The notes below the pieces were generated by a model. The model had not been told where the DNA came from and made no database searches. It saw only the letters and a list, made by a program, of their open reading frames with translations. Positions 9,676-17,776 of a stretch of DNA of 64,000 nucleotides are shown here, in pieces (the stretch's first letter is position 1; each line of letters opens with the position of its first letter). Source of the DNA: Arthrobacter antibioticus. Its GTDB lineage: Bacteria; Actinomycetota; Actinomycetes; Actinomycetales; Micrococcaceae. Location of the stretch: positions 62,001-126,000 of the forward strand of contig NZ_JASISQ010000004.1 of NCBI RefSeq assembly GCF_030063205.1. Direction: 5' to 3'. The position numbers and the translations under genes are program-made.

Positions 9676-10860
9676 TTACTTTGCCCAGGCGTCAATCCCA
9701 CCGTCCAAATGGACGACGTCGGCATAACCTGCCGCTTGCAGGCTCGCTAACGCTTGGGCCGAGCGGGTGCCGGCCTTGCAATGCAGAATGAGCGGTACCC
9801 CGTGCGGAACCTGATCCAGCGCAGAGCCATCCCTAATACCCGCCAGTGGAATCAGCACCGATCCCGGGATGCGAGCTATCTGAAATTCCACCGGTTCGCG
9901 AACGTCAATGAGCACAAAGTCATCCTCACCTTGGTCCCGGCGAGATAACCGCTCGGTAAGATCATCGGCGGAGATCAGTTCGTTGCCGTTCTTCATGGCA
10001 GGAACCAGCCCGCAGAAAATCTCATAGTCAACAAGTTCCGTGATGGGCTCAGCCGCCGGATCCTTGGCGATCCGGATTTCCCGCCACCGTGATGTCAATG
10101 CATCAAAAATGAGCAGGCGGCCAAGCAAAGTCTGGCCGATCCCTGTGATGAGTTTCACCGCCTCTGTAACCATCATGGCGCCGATCGAGGCGCACAACAT
10201 GCCAAAAACACCACCCTCGGCACAGGATGGCACGGTGCCTGGAGCTGGCGGCTCGGGGTACAAATCCCGGTAGTTGGGTCCGAATTTTTCCCAAAAAACA
10301 CTAACTTGACCGTCGAAGCGCAGAATCGATCCCCACACATAAGGTTTGCCCAACAGTGCGGCGGCGTCGTTGACAAGGTATCGGGTGGCGAAGTTATCTG
10401 CACCATCAAGGATCAGATCGTAATCAGCAAAAATCTCCAGCGCGTTAGTGGAATCGAGCCGCACGGGATGCAGAATCACGTTGACGCCAGGGTTCAGGTT
10501 CAGAATAGATTCTCTGGCGGAATCTATTTTGGTGCGGCCAATGTCGCTGACACCATGGATCACTTGGCGTTGCAGGTTGCTCAGTTCAACGCTGTCATCG
10601 TCAATGATGCCTAAAGTGCCTACACCGGCGGCCGCCAAGTAAAGCAGTGCCGGTGATCCCAAGCCACCCGCCCCAATGACCAAGACGCGCGCATTGCGCA
10701 AGCGCTGCTGACCTTCCAAACCAATCTCCGGAATTAAAGCGTGACGTGAGTACCGTTCCAACTCCTCCGGCCCCAAGGGCGGCCCCGGTTCAACCAACGG
10801 CGGAAGTGCCACCTCAGAGTGCGGCTTGGTGGCGGTCAAAGGCTGAATCAAGGAAACCAT
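9676..10860 (-). CDS. moeZ: E1-like adenylyltransferase/sulfurtransferase (ThiF/MoeB domain plus rhodanese), MoeZ-type
   Basis: A 394-residue two-domain protein. Residues about 30-270 are a ThiF/MoeB domain with ERYSRHALIPEIG, the nucleotide-binding VIGAGGLGSPALLYLAAAG, DDDSVELSNLQRQ and the catalytic PSCAEGGVFGML cysteine. Residues about 290-394 are a rhodanese domain with the active cysteine in LILHCKAGTRSAQ. Such proteins adenylate the C-terminal Gly-Gly of MoaD/ThiS/CysO carriers and load sulfur. Given thiS-thiG-thiO 3 kb away, ThiS activation is a plausible role here, as is molybdopterin synthesis. I chose ATG 10860, which has a -10-like TAGATT seven bases upstream. Confidence 0.9.
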   Translation of the reverse strand: MVSLIQPLTATKPHSEVALPPLVEPGPPLGPEELERYSRHALIPEIGLEGQQRLRNARVLVIGAGGLGSPALLYLAAAGVGTLGIIDDDSVELSNLQRQVIHGVSDIGRTKIDSARESILNLNPGVNVILHPVRLDSTNALEIFADYDLILDGADNFATRYLVNDAAALLGKPYVWGSILRFDGQVSVFWEKFGPNYRDLYPEPPAPGTVPSCAEGGVFGMLCASIGAMMVTEAVKLITGIGQTLLGRLLIFDALTSRWREIRIAKDPAAEPITELVDYEIFCGLVPAMKNGNELISADDLTERLSRRDQGEDDFVLIDVREPVEFQIARIPGSVLIPLAGIRDGSALDQVPHGVPLILHCKAGTRSAQALASLQAAGYADVVHLDGGIDAWAK

Positions 10861-10867
10861 ACTCAAT

Positions 10868-10873
10868 AATCTA
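10868..10873 (-). promoter_or_regulatory. -10 hexamer giving a probable leaderless moeZ transcript
   Basis: The minus strand reads TAGATT with seven bases between it and the ATG at 10860. No Shine-Dalgarno is present. This spacing puts the transcription start at or next to the initiation codon, as in leaderless actinobacterial genes. Inference from sequence only. Confidence 0.55.
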
Positions 10874-10969
10874 GTCCCACCTGCACGGCTTGGAGCATTA
10901 CCGATGGGTAGAATGACATAAACCAACCATGTGCCTTCTATTGGGTCAACGGAGAGAAAGGCTGTCGCA

Positions 10970-11608
10970 ATGAGTTTAGATTCCTCAGCCAAGGGACGCC
11001 CCGCCGCACGCACACAACCGACCCGCCTCCCACGCGATGAACGCCGGGCGCAACTGCTCGCCTCCGCACTGGAAGTTTTTGTAAACCACGGATATCACGG
11101 TGCCGCGATGGATGAGATCGCAGAAACCGCGAAGGTTAGCAAACCTGTGCTTTACCAGCACTTCCCCAGCAAGCGTGAACTGTACTTGGCGCTTTTGGAC
11201 AGTCATTTGGAAGCGTTAACCACAATGCTTGTGGCGGCTCTTAATTCCACTAGCGACAACAATTTGCGTGTTCAAGCCACCATGAAGGCTTACTTTCATT
11301 TCATGGCCAATGATGACCAGGCCCACAGACTCGTGTTTGAATCGGATTTGGTAAACGACGCCGAAGTTGCGGCACGCTTGGAAACGTTCAATGCGAACTA
11401 CGCAGACGCCATCGGCAAAGTCATTGCGGAGGACACCAAGCTTCCTCCCGTAGAGGCAACTCTTCTAGGCAGGGCGTTAGCCGGGATGGCACAGGTCAGC
11501 GCCCGCTACTGGCTTGAAGAAAAAGGCGATCTTGACATCGAGGTCGCCAGCGATCTTGTCTATCGTTTAGCTTGGCGCGGAATTAGCCGCTTCCCCAAGG
11601 AATCCTGA
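10970..11608 (+). CDS. TetR/AcrR family transcriptional regulator
   Basis: A 212-residue regulator. After a basic tail, residues about 20-65 form the TetR helix-turn-helix: RRAQLLASALEVFVNHGYHG, AAMDEIAETAKVSKPVLYQHF, then PSKRELYLALL. The C-terminal ligand-binding domain is unassigned. ATG 10970 is chosen because AGAAAGG precedes it by nine bases. The neighbourhood (MoeZ-like gene on the opposite strand, then DUF3107 and a membrane protein downstream) matches the Rv3206c-Rv3209 order of M. tuberculosis, so this is probably the Rv3208-type regulator. The target is unknown. Confidence 0.9.
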   Translation: MSLDSSAKGRPAARTQPTRLPRDERRAQLLASALEVFVNHGYHGAAMDEIAETAKVSKPVLYQHFPSKRELYLALLDSHLEALTTMLVAALNSTSDNNLRVQATMKAYFHFMANDDQAHRLVFESDLVNDAEVAARLETFNANYADAIGKVIAEDTKLPPVEATLLGRALAGMAQVSARYWLEEKGDLDIEVASDLVYRLAWRGISRFPKES

Positions 11609-11670
11609 CCACCTAGCCCTAGAGTGGTTTGTACATACATTTATTGGCAGTCTGCACCGAGGAGACATCT

Positions 11671-11895
11671 GTGGAAATCAAGATCGGCATCCAAAACATT
11701 GGCCGAGAAATCGTCCTTGAATCCGAGCAAACCGCCGACGACGTCGCCGCCTTGGTTTCTGCGGCGCTGGCCGAAGGTTCTGAGCTGCGTCTCAAGGATG
11801 AAAAGGGACGGATCGTCATTGTTCCGGGGAGTGCATTGGGATACGTTGAACTCGGTGGCGAAAAAGCCCGCGGTGTTGGCTTTGGTGCTCTCTAA
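11671..11895 (+). CDS. DUF3107 family protein
   Basis: A 74-residue acidic protein starting at GTG after GAGGAG (spacing about six). It begins VEIKIGIQNIGREIVLESEQ and ends GGEKARGVGFGAL, the typical form of the actinobacterial DUF3107 family (M. tuberculosis TB9.4-like). No catalytic motif is visible and no function is established. It lies 62 bases downstream of the TetR gene on the same strand, as in mycobacteria. Confidence 0.88.
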   Translation: MEIKIGIQNIGREIVLESEQTADDVAALVSAALAEGSELRLKDEKGRIVIVPGSALGYVELGGEKARGVGFGAL

Positions 11896-11940
11896 CACCC
11901 CAAAGTTACTGCTTTAGTAAAAAGATACGGATCAGATTCC

Positions 11941-12246
11941 ATGGTTGCATTGGTCATTATTGCCCTGACTTCCGGCGCACTCGGTGCTATTGCTTGGGCG
12001 GTTGACAAGTACCGGCACACCTTCGGTGCCGTTTTGCCTGCAGGGGCAGCCGTGTCCGCTTCACTGCTGATGTGGGTTATCACCATGGCTGCTGGTCTTG
12101 GCAACGACACGGCCACGGCATGGATCCCATGGATCCTTTCGATGGTGGTTGGCGGCGGCGTTGCTTGGGCTGTAGCGGGCTTTGTGGGCCGTACCCGGCA
12201 TAATCGCCAAGTGGAAAAGACCAACACAATTTTATCGATGCACTGA
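11941..12246 (+). CDS. Small membrane protein of unknown function
   Basis: A 101-residue protein with three hydrophobic segments: VALVIIALTSGALGAIAWAV (about 2-21), a central helix about 34-54 (GAAVSASLLMWVITMAAG), and WIPWILSMVVGGGVAWAVAG (about 61-80). The tail is basic and polar (RTRHNRQVEKTN). It follows DUF3107 by 45 bases and is followed by a strong terminator. No family can be named; position matches the membrane gene next to TB9.4 in mycobacteria, but that is context only. Confidence 0.75.
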   Translation: MVALVIIALTSGALGAIAWAVDKYRHTFGAVLPAGAAVSASLLMWVITMAAGLGNDTATAWIPWILSMVVGGGVAWAVAGFVGRTRHNRQVEKTNTILSMH

Positions 12247-12262
12247 CTCTAGTGTTTAGTAC

Positions 12263-12304
12263 AAATATGCGCAGGACTCACTTTGAGTCTTGCGCATATT
12301 TTTT
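12263..12304 (+). terminator. Rho-independent terminator
   Basis: An 18-base-pair stem (12263-12280 with 12284-12301) with one G-U pair and a three-base loop, ending in a run of six T. It closes the plus-strand TetR-DUF3107-membrane unit and, read from the other side, the minus-strand pterin dehydratase gene. Confidence 0.9.
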
Positions 12305-12317
12305 GCGCCAACGGTGG

Positions 12318-12974
12318 CTACAAATCACGGCCTTCCTCGGTACAAATGCACAGCCGGTTCCCTTGGACATCGGTGGCGATCACAAACGCCGGAGCGTTTG
12401 AGCGGTCCAAGGTGGCACCAACCTTCTCCAGGGCAGTCAGTACTTGCGCCGCCTCACTGGCTGGGACTTGGATATCAAAGTGAAAACGGTTCGCGTTGGG
12501 GCTCTGAGTTTGCTGAAACCACAGCGTGGGCAGCCGCCCCGAAGGATCCCTCAAATCATCGTTCCCGCCGGCATCAAAACCAAGGGCGGCAGACCACAGT
12601 GCAGCAACTGCCGATGGATCCTCTGTGTCCATGGCAATTTCAACACTGCGCAGACGTTCGGGCTGCGCTACGGCTCCGCAAGTTTGTGCGGCTGCGGAAA
12701 TCCTGGCAGCTAGGGCCACATCGCGCGCGGTGACCTTGGAGCCGGCGTCGTGCGAGGTGAGAACCACAAACAATGTATCATAGCGCCAGTCCACGTCCGG
12801 GTGGTGACTCGCGGCTTGGGCCTCCTGGCCAATGATCGCAAAAAGTTCCAAAGCAATGGCCGACGTCGGAGACTTCAGTACCGTTGCCAGCCCACCTAGG
12901 CGATACCGCCACTGCGGAAGCTCCCTCAGTTCAGCATCGATTTGAGCACGGGTCAGTGAATCGTTCGCGGCCAT
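12318..12974 (-). CDS. Pterin-4a-carbinolamine dehydratase fused to a VOC (glyoxalase-like) domain
   Basis: A 218-residue fusion. Residues about 1-95 match pterin-4a-carbinolamine dehydratase (PCD/DCoH), including the active-site pattern HHPDVDWRYDTLFVVLTSHD (about 56-75). Residues about 108-218 form a VOC/glyoxalase-like fold: EIAMDTEDPSAVAALWSAALGF, WFQQTQ, RFHFDIQVP and a C-terminal VIATDVQGNRLCICTEE. The first domain would dehydrate 4a-hydroxytetrahydrobiopterin; the substrate of the second is unknown. No aromatic amino-acid hydroxylase is in the window. It lies 23 bases downstream of thiG with a start 24 bases away, so it stands alone or at the end of the thiOSG unit. Confidence 0.85.
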   Translation of the reverse strand: MAANDSLTRAQIDAELRELPQWRYRLGGLATVLKSPTSAIALELFAIIGQEAQAASHHPDVDWRYDTLFVVLTSHDAGSKVTARDVALAARISAAAQTCGAVAQPERLRSVEIAMDTEDPSAVAALWSAALGFDAGGNDDLRDPSGRLPTLWFQQTQSPNANRFHFDIQVPASEAAQVLTALEKVGATLDRSNAPAFVIATDVQGNRLCICTEEGRDL

Positions 12975-12997
12975 GGGGGCCTCCCTTGCAGAGGTGG

Positions 12998-13804
<807 letters not shown>

Positions 13805-13854
13805 TCACTTTCAAAAATGGGGTTGATTGACATGATATTTATTCCAACCTGTGG

Positions 13855-14094
13855 TTAGCCGCCCTGCACAGCTGCAACAATTTCAAACTCGTCGTTGACT
13901 TCAACTGCTGTGGCAGCCCACTGACTGCGTGGCACAATTCCGGCGTTCCGGGCTACAGCAACACCCAGCCGTCCGCCGTCGGCCGCTTGCCCAGAGGGCA
14001 GCAATACTTTCCCTGTTATAACTGACACAAGATCCGCCACAGTGGTTCCAACCGTGTAAGGCTGCGCAGTGCCGTTGATATTAATGGTGGTCAT
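13855..14094 (-). CDS. thiS: Sulfur carrier protein ThiS
   Basis: A 79-residue ubiquitin-like carrier, somewhat longer than the usual 66 because of an insertion SGQAADGGRL about residues 34-43. It ends in the required Gly-Gly (VAAVQGG). The N-terminus MTTININGTAQPY gives the first beta strands. Adenylation and thiocarboxylation of the C-terminus by a ThiF-like enzyme supplies sulfur to ThiG. Its start overlaps the thiO stop by 4 bases. Confidence 0.93.
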   Translation of the reverse strand: MTTININGTAQPYTVGTTVADLVSVITGKVLLPSGQAADGGRLGVAVARNAGIVPRSQWAATAVEVNDEFEIVAAVQGG

Positions 14095-15341
14095 GGTGAC
14101 TCCTTAGAAGGTGTGCCCGCAGGACGGGAGTGCTGCAGTGCAGGTGAATAACGGTCTGGGCGGAACTGTTCCCACGCCAGATCTGTGATGTTGCCCAGCA
14201 ATTGTCGGGTGATGTGGGCCGCTATGGGCGTCAGCAGGACTCCGTGCCGGAAGAAGCCTGTGGCGATGATGAGCCCGGGAATGTCCCTGCCATTGCCGTC
14301 ACCAACTCGTCCCAACAGCGGCGCATTGTCCGGGGTGCCGGGGCGGGCGCGGGCACTCATTTCAAGTAATTCCAGTTCGGCCACGGCAGGTAAGAGCACT
14401 TGGGCGTCACGGAGGAGCTGGTGAACTCCGCCCGCACTGACACCGGCGGATCCGTCTTCACGGCTACTGGCGCCAATGACAACGCTCCCATCGGCCCGCG
14501 GCACTATATAGACGGGCAGCCCACGAACCAGTCCGCGGATAGTTGCGGTGGTCAGCGGATGAAGATGTTTGGGAACCCGAAGGCGCAGGATGTCTCCGTA
14601 TACGGGACGGACAGGCAGCTTGAGGCCCTCCGGCAGCTCGTGAAGTTCCGGAGCGCCCAACCCATTGGCCACAATGACCTCGTTGGCATGAACAACACGG
14701 CCGTCCGCCAGTTTTACCCCTGTCACGGGCGAGTGCGAGTTACTGGGATCTTTGTGTAGCAAAGCCGTAGCGGACTGGTCAATGAATGTCTGCTCTGCAC
14801 TGTTCCGGCCGGCCGCGACGGCGGCTTTTACCAGTTGCACTCGTAGTGTTGCAGCCAAGGCTCGCGGATCCACCTGATGATCGGCTTCTACTTTGTAGGC
14901 GCAAGAAATATGTGGCCCCACCATTGGTTCAAGAACGCGAGCTTCACGGATGCTCAGCTGAGATACCTCCAAACCATGACGGGTTTGGACCTCGCGGAGG
15001 TCGGCCAGCGCCTTGCGGTCAGCTGGGTCTGCGCCCAGTACCAGTGTTGGAGACGTGTTGAAGCCTGTATGGCCAGATTCGGGAATGGCGGCCATAAATG
15101 CTGGCCAGCGTGCAGCCGAGGCTAGTGTGAGTTCCAGCAGGTCATCTTCTTGATAGTGCAGTTCGCTCACGGGAGCCAACATTCCGGCGGCCGCAAAAGT
15201 GGCTCCGGTGGCGGGTGCCGGGTCAATAATGCTCACAGAATGCCCGGCTTTCTGGGCTTCCCACGCAATGCCCAGTCCAATAATGCCGCCACCAATGACA
15301 GCCACGTCGGTGCTCAGAATCTGGGCTTCAAAAGTTGCCAC
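14091..15341 (-). CDS. thiO: Glycine oxidase
   Basis: A 416-residue FAD-dependent oxidase of the DAO family. It oxidises glycine to iminoglycine for ThiG. The FAD motif is VAVIGGGIIGLGIAWEAQKAG (about 13-33). The middle has YGDILRLRVP and the FAD-domain end SARARPGTPDNAPLLG. The C-terminal GLIIATGFFRHGVLLTPIAA completes the pattern. The GTG at 15341 is chosen because GGAGAG precedes it by a few bases and because the longer upstream frame would translate through the TPP riboswitch. Together with thiS and thiG it forms the thiazole branch. Confidence 0.92.
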   Translation of the reverse strand: MATFEAQILSTDVAVIGGGIIGLGIAWEAQKAGHSVSIIDPAPATGATFAAAGMLAPVSELHYQEDDLLELTLASAARWPAFMAAIPESGHTGFNTSPTLVLGADPADRKALADLREVQTRHGLEVSQLSIREARVLEPMVGPHISCAYKVEADHQVDPRALAATLRVQLVKAAVAAGRNSAEQTFIDQSATALLHKDPSNSHSPVTGVKLADGRVVHANEVIVANGLGAPELHELPEGLKLPVRPVYGDILRLRVPKHLHPLTTATIRGLVRGLPVYIVPRADGSVVIGASSREDGSAGVSAGGVHQLLRDAQVLLPAVAELELLEMSARARPGTPDNAPLLGRVGDGNGRDIPGLIIATGFFRHGVLLTPIAAHITRQLLGNITDLAWEQFRPDRYSPALQHSRPAGTPSKESP

Positions 15342-15351
15342 TACGCTCTCC

Positions 15352-15456
15352 TTCCCTACGCCGGCATGATCCGGATCAGGTTCCACGCCCGCACGGGACG
15401 TATTTCGGTCGGCACATTTCGGCGCCCTCTCAACCAGCTTCACTGGCTCCCGCGGT
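15352..15456 (-). promoter_or_regulatory. TPP riboswitch controlling thiO-thiS-thiG
   Basis: Read on the minus strand, it has the GGGAGCC/GGTTGAGAGGG helix (CTGAGA-like element), then GGAACCTGATCCGGATCATG and the closing CCGGCGTAGGGAA, the conserved thi-box. It ends about ten bases before the thiO start, so translational control by masking GGAGAG is likely. Family identity is from established consensus. Confidence 0.93.
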
Positions 15457-15463
15457 ACTGCAC

Positions 15464-15470
15464 TAGTCTA
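15464..15470. promoter_or_regulatory. Overlapping divergent -10 elements for thiE (+) and thiO (-)
   Basis: The plus strand reads TAGTCT (15464-15469) with seven bases to the thiE ATG. The minus strand reads TAGACT over 15465-15470, seven or so bases before the start of the riboswitch. The two -10 hexamers share the same bases around ACTAGT, so RNA polymerase can open only one direction at a time. Confidence 0.5.
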
Positions 15471-15476
15471 TGAGAC

Positions 15477-16157
15477 ATGAGCAGATTATCGGTCATCCAT
15501 GACAGCACAGCGAAAACCCCCGCCACTTCCTTCAAGGACGCCAGACTCTATTTGTGCACCGATGCACGGGAAAAACAGGGCGACTTTGCCGATTTCCTGA
15601 AGGCTGCCTTCGCCGGCGGAGTGGACATCATTCAGTTGCGCGATAAGTCCATCGAGGCCGCTCAGGAACTGGAGTTGCTAACAGTTTTGCGTTCTGTGGC
15701 GCAGGAGTGCGGCAAACTGTGGGCCGTGAACGATCGTGCCGATATTGCCATGCTCAGCGGTGCCCCCGTTTTCCATGTGGGCCAGCAGGATCTGCCGTTG
15801 CCAGCCGCGCGTTCACTCGTGGGATCAGGTGTTTCCCTGGGGCTTTCCAGCCATGACACCAAGCAAGTGTCCGCAGCTGCTGCCGACCCGAACGCCGATT
15901 ACTTTTGCGTGGGACCGCTATGGGCCACCCCCACCAAACCGGGCCGTGCCGCCGTGGGACTTTCCTTGCTTGAGCACGCCGCATCCCTGCACACCACCAA
16001 GCCTTGGTTTGCCATAGGCGGGGTGGATCTAAGCAACGTTGATCAGGTGGTGGACGCTGGCGCGTCTCGCATTGTTGTGGTCCGGGCCATTACTGACGCC
16101 CAAGATCCGACGGCGGCTGCCGCAGAACTGCTCTCCCGGCTACCCGCACTGGGGTAA
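15477..16157 (+). CDS. thiE: Thiamine-phosphate synthase
   Basis: A 226-residue TIM-barrel enzyme joining HMP pyrophosphate and thiazole phosphate. Features are [10 protein letters not shown] at the N-terminus, [14 protein letters not shown] (about 48-61) with the pyrophosphate-binding [26 protein letters not shown]-like [10 protein letters not shown], and [14 protein letters not shown] (about 142-155). It diverges from thiO with only the riboswitch between them. No Shine-Dalgarno precedes ATG 15477 and a -10-like hexamer sits seven bases upstream, suggesting a leaderless transcript that is not under the riboswitch. Confidence 0.93.
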   Translation: MSRLSVIHDSTAKTPATSFKDARLYLCTDAREKQGDFADFLKAAFAGGVDIIQLRDKSIEAAQELELLTVLRSVAQECGKLWAVNDRADIAMLSGAPVFHVGQQDLPLPAARSLVGSGVSLGLSSHDTKQVSAAAADPNADYFCVGPLWATPTKPGRAAVGLSLLEHAASLHTTKPWFAIGGVDLSNVDQVVDAGASRIVVVRAITDAQDPTAAAAELLSRLPALG

Positions 16158-16216
16158 CTTTCACAACGCCGCGCAGCCACGCTCGTTGCTGATGGACCTC
16201 CTGCGAAGAGACCTCA

Positions 16217-16254
16217 TGCCAAGAGTGATCCTGCCAAGAGTGATCCTGCCAAGG
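16217..16254. repeat. 15-base direct repeat between thiE and the DinB-like gene
   Basis: TGCCAAGAGTGATCC occurs at 16217 and 16232 and a third partial copy (TGCCAAGG) follows at 16247. It lies in the 105-base space between convergent genes. No function can be read from it. Confidence 0.8.
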
Positions 16255-16262
16255 GGCCCGGT

Positions 16263-16844
16263 CTAGTTGAGCCGGTGGCGGCTGGCAACAGCCTCCAATT
16301 CCGCTCGATAAGCAGACCATTCTTCCGCCGTACGAGTTGAGGTGTTTCGATCCAGCGGCCCATTACCCGTTGCCCCGTCAATGAGCTCGCGCAGGATATC
16401 CGCGTGGCCGGCGTGCCGGGCGGTTTCAACGCACACGTGGACCATGATCCGGCTCAGTGTCACCTGCCGACTCGCAGGATCCCACCAGGGCACCTCACCC
16501 ACGGTGTCCAGCGTCAGCAATTCGATGGTCCTGTCGCTGTGCAACGCGGAGAATTCATGCAGTTCAAGAATGTCCGCGCGGCTCTCGTCGGGTCCGGCCC
16601 ACAGATCGCTGTCCTGGGGTGCACCGGCTGCTAGCCATGGCATTTCTCTGTTGCTGGGACGGTCAAAAACCACGCCTAAATATCCCAACTGGACACTGGC
16701 CACGTGTTTGAGAAGGCCTAAGAGATTTGTTCCTGTGGGCGTCATCGGCCGGCGGACGTCATAGTCGCTGAGTCCCTCAAGCTTTGCCAGCAGGTTTGCC
16801 CGCTGACTTCGCAGGTACTTCAGGAGATCATCTTTTTCATTCAT
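16263..16844 (-). CDS. DinB-family (DUF664-like) protein
   Basis: A 193-residue four-helix protein starting MNEKDDLLKYLRSQRANLLA. It contains GTNLLGLLKHVASVQLGYLG (about 40-59), with the first metal-site histidine, and IMVHVCVETARHAGHADILR (about 137-156) with the later histidines, the usual DinB/YfiT metal triad. Such proteins are often mycothiol- or bacillithiol-dependent transferases, but the substrate cannot be named here. The ATG at 16844 is chosen over a longer frame lacking similarity. It stands alone between convergent thiE and a TetR gene. Confidence 0.85.
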   Translation of the reverse strand: MNEKDDLLKYLRSQRANLLAKLEGLSDYDVRRPMTPTGTNLLGLLKHVASVQLGYLGVVFDRPSNREMPWLAAGAPQDSDLWAGPDESRADILELHEFSALHSDRTIELLTLDTVGEVPWWDPASRQVTLSRIMVHVCVETARHAGHADILRELIDGATGNGPLDRNTSTRTAEEWSAYRAELEAVASRHRLN

Positions 16845-16942
16845 GGTGCCCACTTTTTGCTCATCATCGCTCCGGAGTATCGCTGCATGGTGGCATGACC
16901 GCAGCGCTGGCCAGCCAGGTGGCACTGTCGGTGGCTAGGACG

Positions 16943-17635
16943 CTACCGCAAGCCAACCAATTCTTCCAGCAACTTCATATGCGACTCGAAAAGAGCTATT
17001 GGATCGCTAAACGTCGATGTTCCATACTGGCCAAACACTTCAAAGTTCACAGCTCCAAAAACGGATACCCACACCAATGCACCCGAAGCAAAAACATGGT
17101 CTGGGACGCTCATTTCCATGTCCGCCCTGATTAGCTCGAAATCAGCAGCCAGCGGTGGACTTCCTTCCTTGACAGGAGCCGTCAGAGCCTTGGATTCGTA
17201 GGCACGTTGCAGAATCTGTATGAGCAAAACCACAACCCGCGTGCCTGGTTGGGTCGTTTGTTCCGCCGGGGCGTCGTAACCTGGCACAGGTGAACCAAAA
17301 AGTAGTCCATAGCGCGCCGGCTCAGCCAAAGCCCATTGCCGAATAGCTCCACCCCACGCTCGGAATTGCTCTGAGAAATCATTTTGGGGTACCGCGCCAA
17401 CTGCTGCATCCACGGCGTCACCCAGTGCGTTGTAGCCATCCACCACCAAGAGAGTCAGCAGCTCATCCCGGCTCTTTACATACCGGTAAACAGCAGAAGA
17501 AACTACACCTAGGTCACGCGCCACGGCCCGGAGTGAGAGCCCAGCGGCGCCGTGCAATTCAAGATGATGGCGCCCAATGGTGAGGATTTCCGCCATGGTT
17601 TGCGTTCGCGCCCGTTCCCGCGGTGTTTGGCTCAT
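16943..17635 (-). CDS. TetR/AcrR family transcriptional regulator
   Basis: A 230-residue regulator. The helix-turn-helix is residues about 12-58 (TMAEILTIGRHHLELHGAAG, LSLRAVARDLGVVSSAVYRYV, KSRDELLTLLV). The C-terminal part (QWALAEPARYGLLFGSPVPGY) matches the TetR_C WHG-type domain. It diverges from the NAD-dependent epimerase-like gene, and the intergenic region carries two related inverted repeats flanking a -35/-10 pair, so control of that gene and itself is the natural inference. Confidence 0.9.
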   Translation of the reverse strand: MSQTPRERARTQTMAEILTIGRHHLELHGAAGLSLRAVARDLGVVSSAVYRYVKSRDELLTLLVVDGYNALGDAVDAAVGAVPQNDFSEQFRAWGGAIRQWALAEPARYGLLFGSPVPGYDAPAEQTTQPGTRVVVLLIQILQRAYESKALTAPVKEGSPPLAADFELIRADMEMSVPDHVFASGALVWVSVFGAVNFEVFGQYGTSTFSDPIALFESHMKLLEELVGLR

Positions 17636-17677
17636 AGCTCTATTCTCAGACTATTCGAGACCACCGTCAACTTAAGT

Positions 17678-17738
17678 GAGCACTGCTCTTGACAATTTCA
17701 ACCCGTAGGCTTGATAGTTAAAGCGAGAGCACCGCTCT
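17678..17738 (+). promoter_or_regulatory. Promoter flanked by two TetR-type inverted repeats
   Basis: GAGCACTGCTC (17678-17688) and AGAGCACCGCTCT (17726-17738) are near-identical dyads. Between them lie TTGACA (17689-17694) and, after 17 bases, TGATAG (17712-17717), reading toward the epimerase-like gene. One dyad touches the -35 and the other covers the expected transcription start. Confidence 0.65.
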
Positions 17739-17776
17739 TTACTGAAAAGATGAAAGATTACCTGAATTGAGACCTC

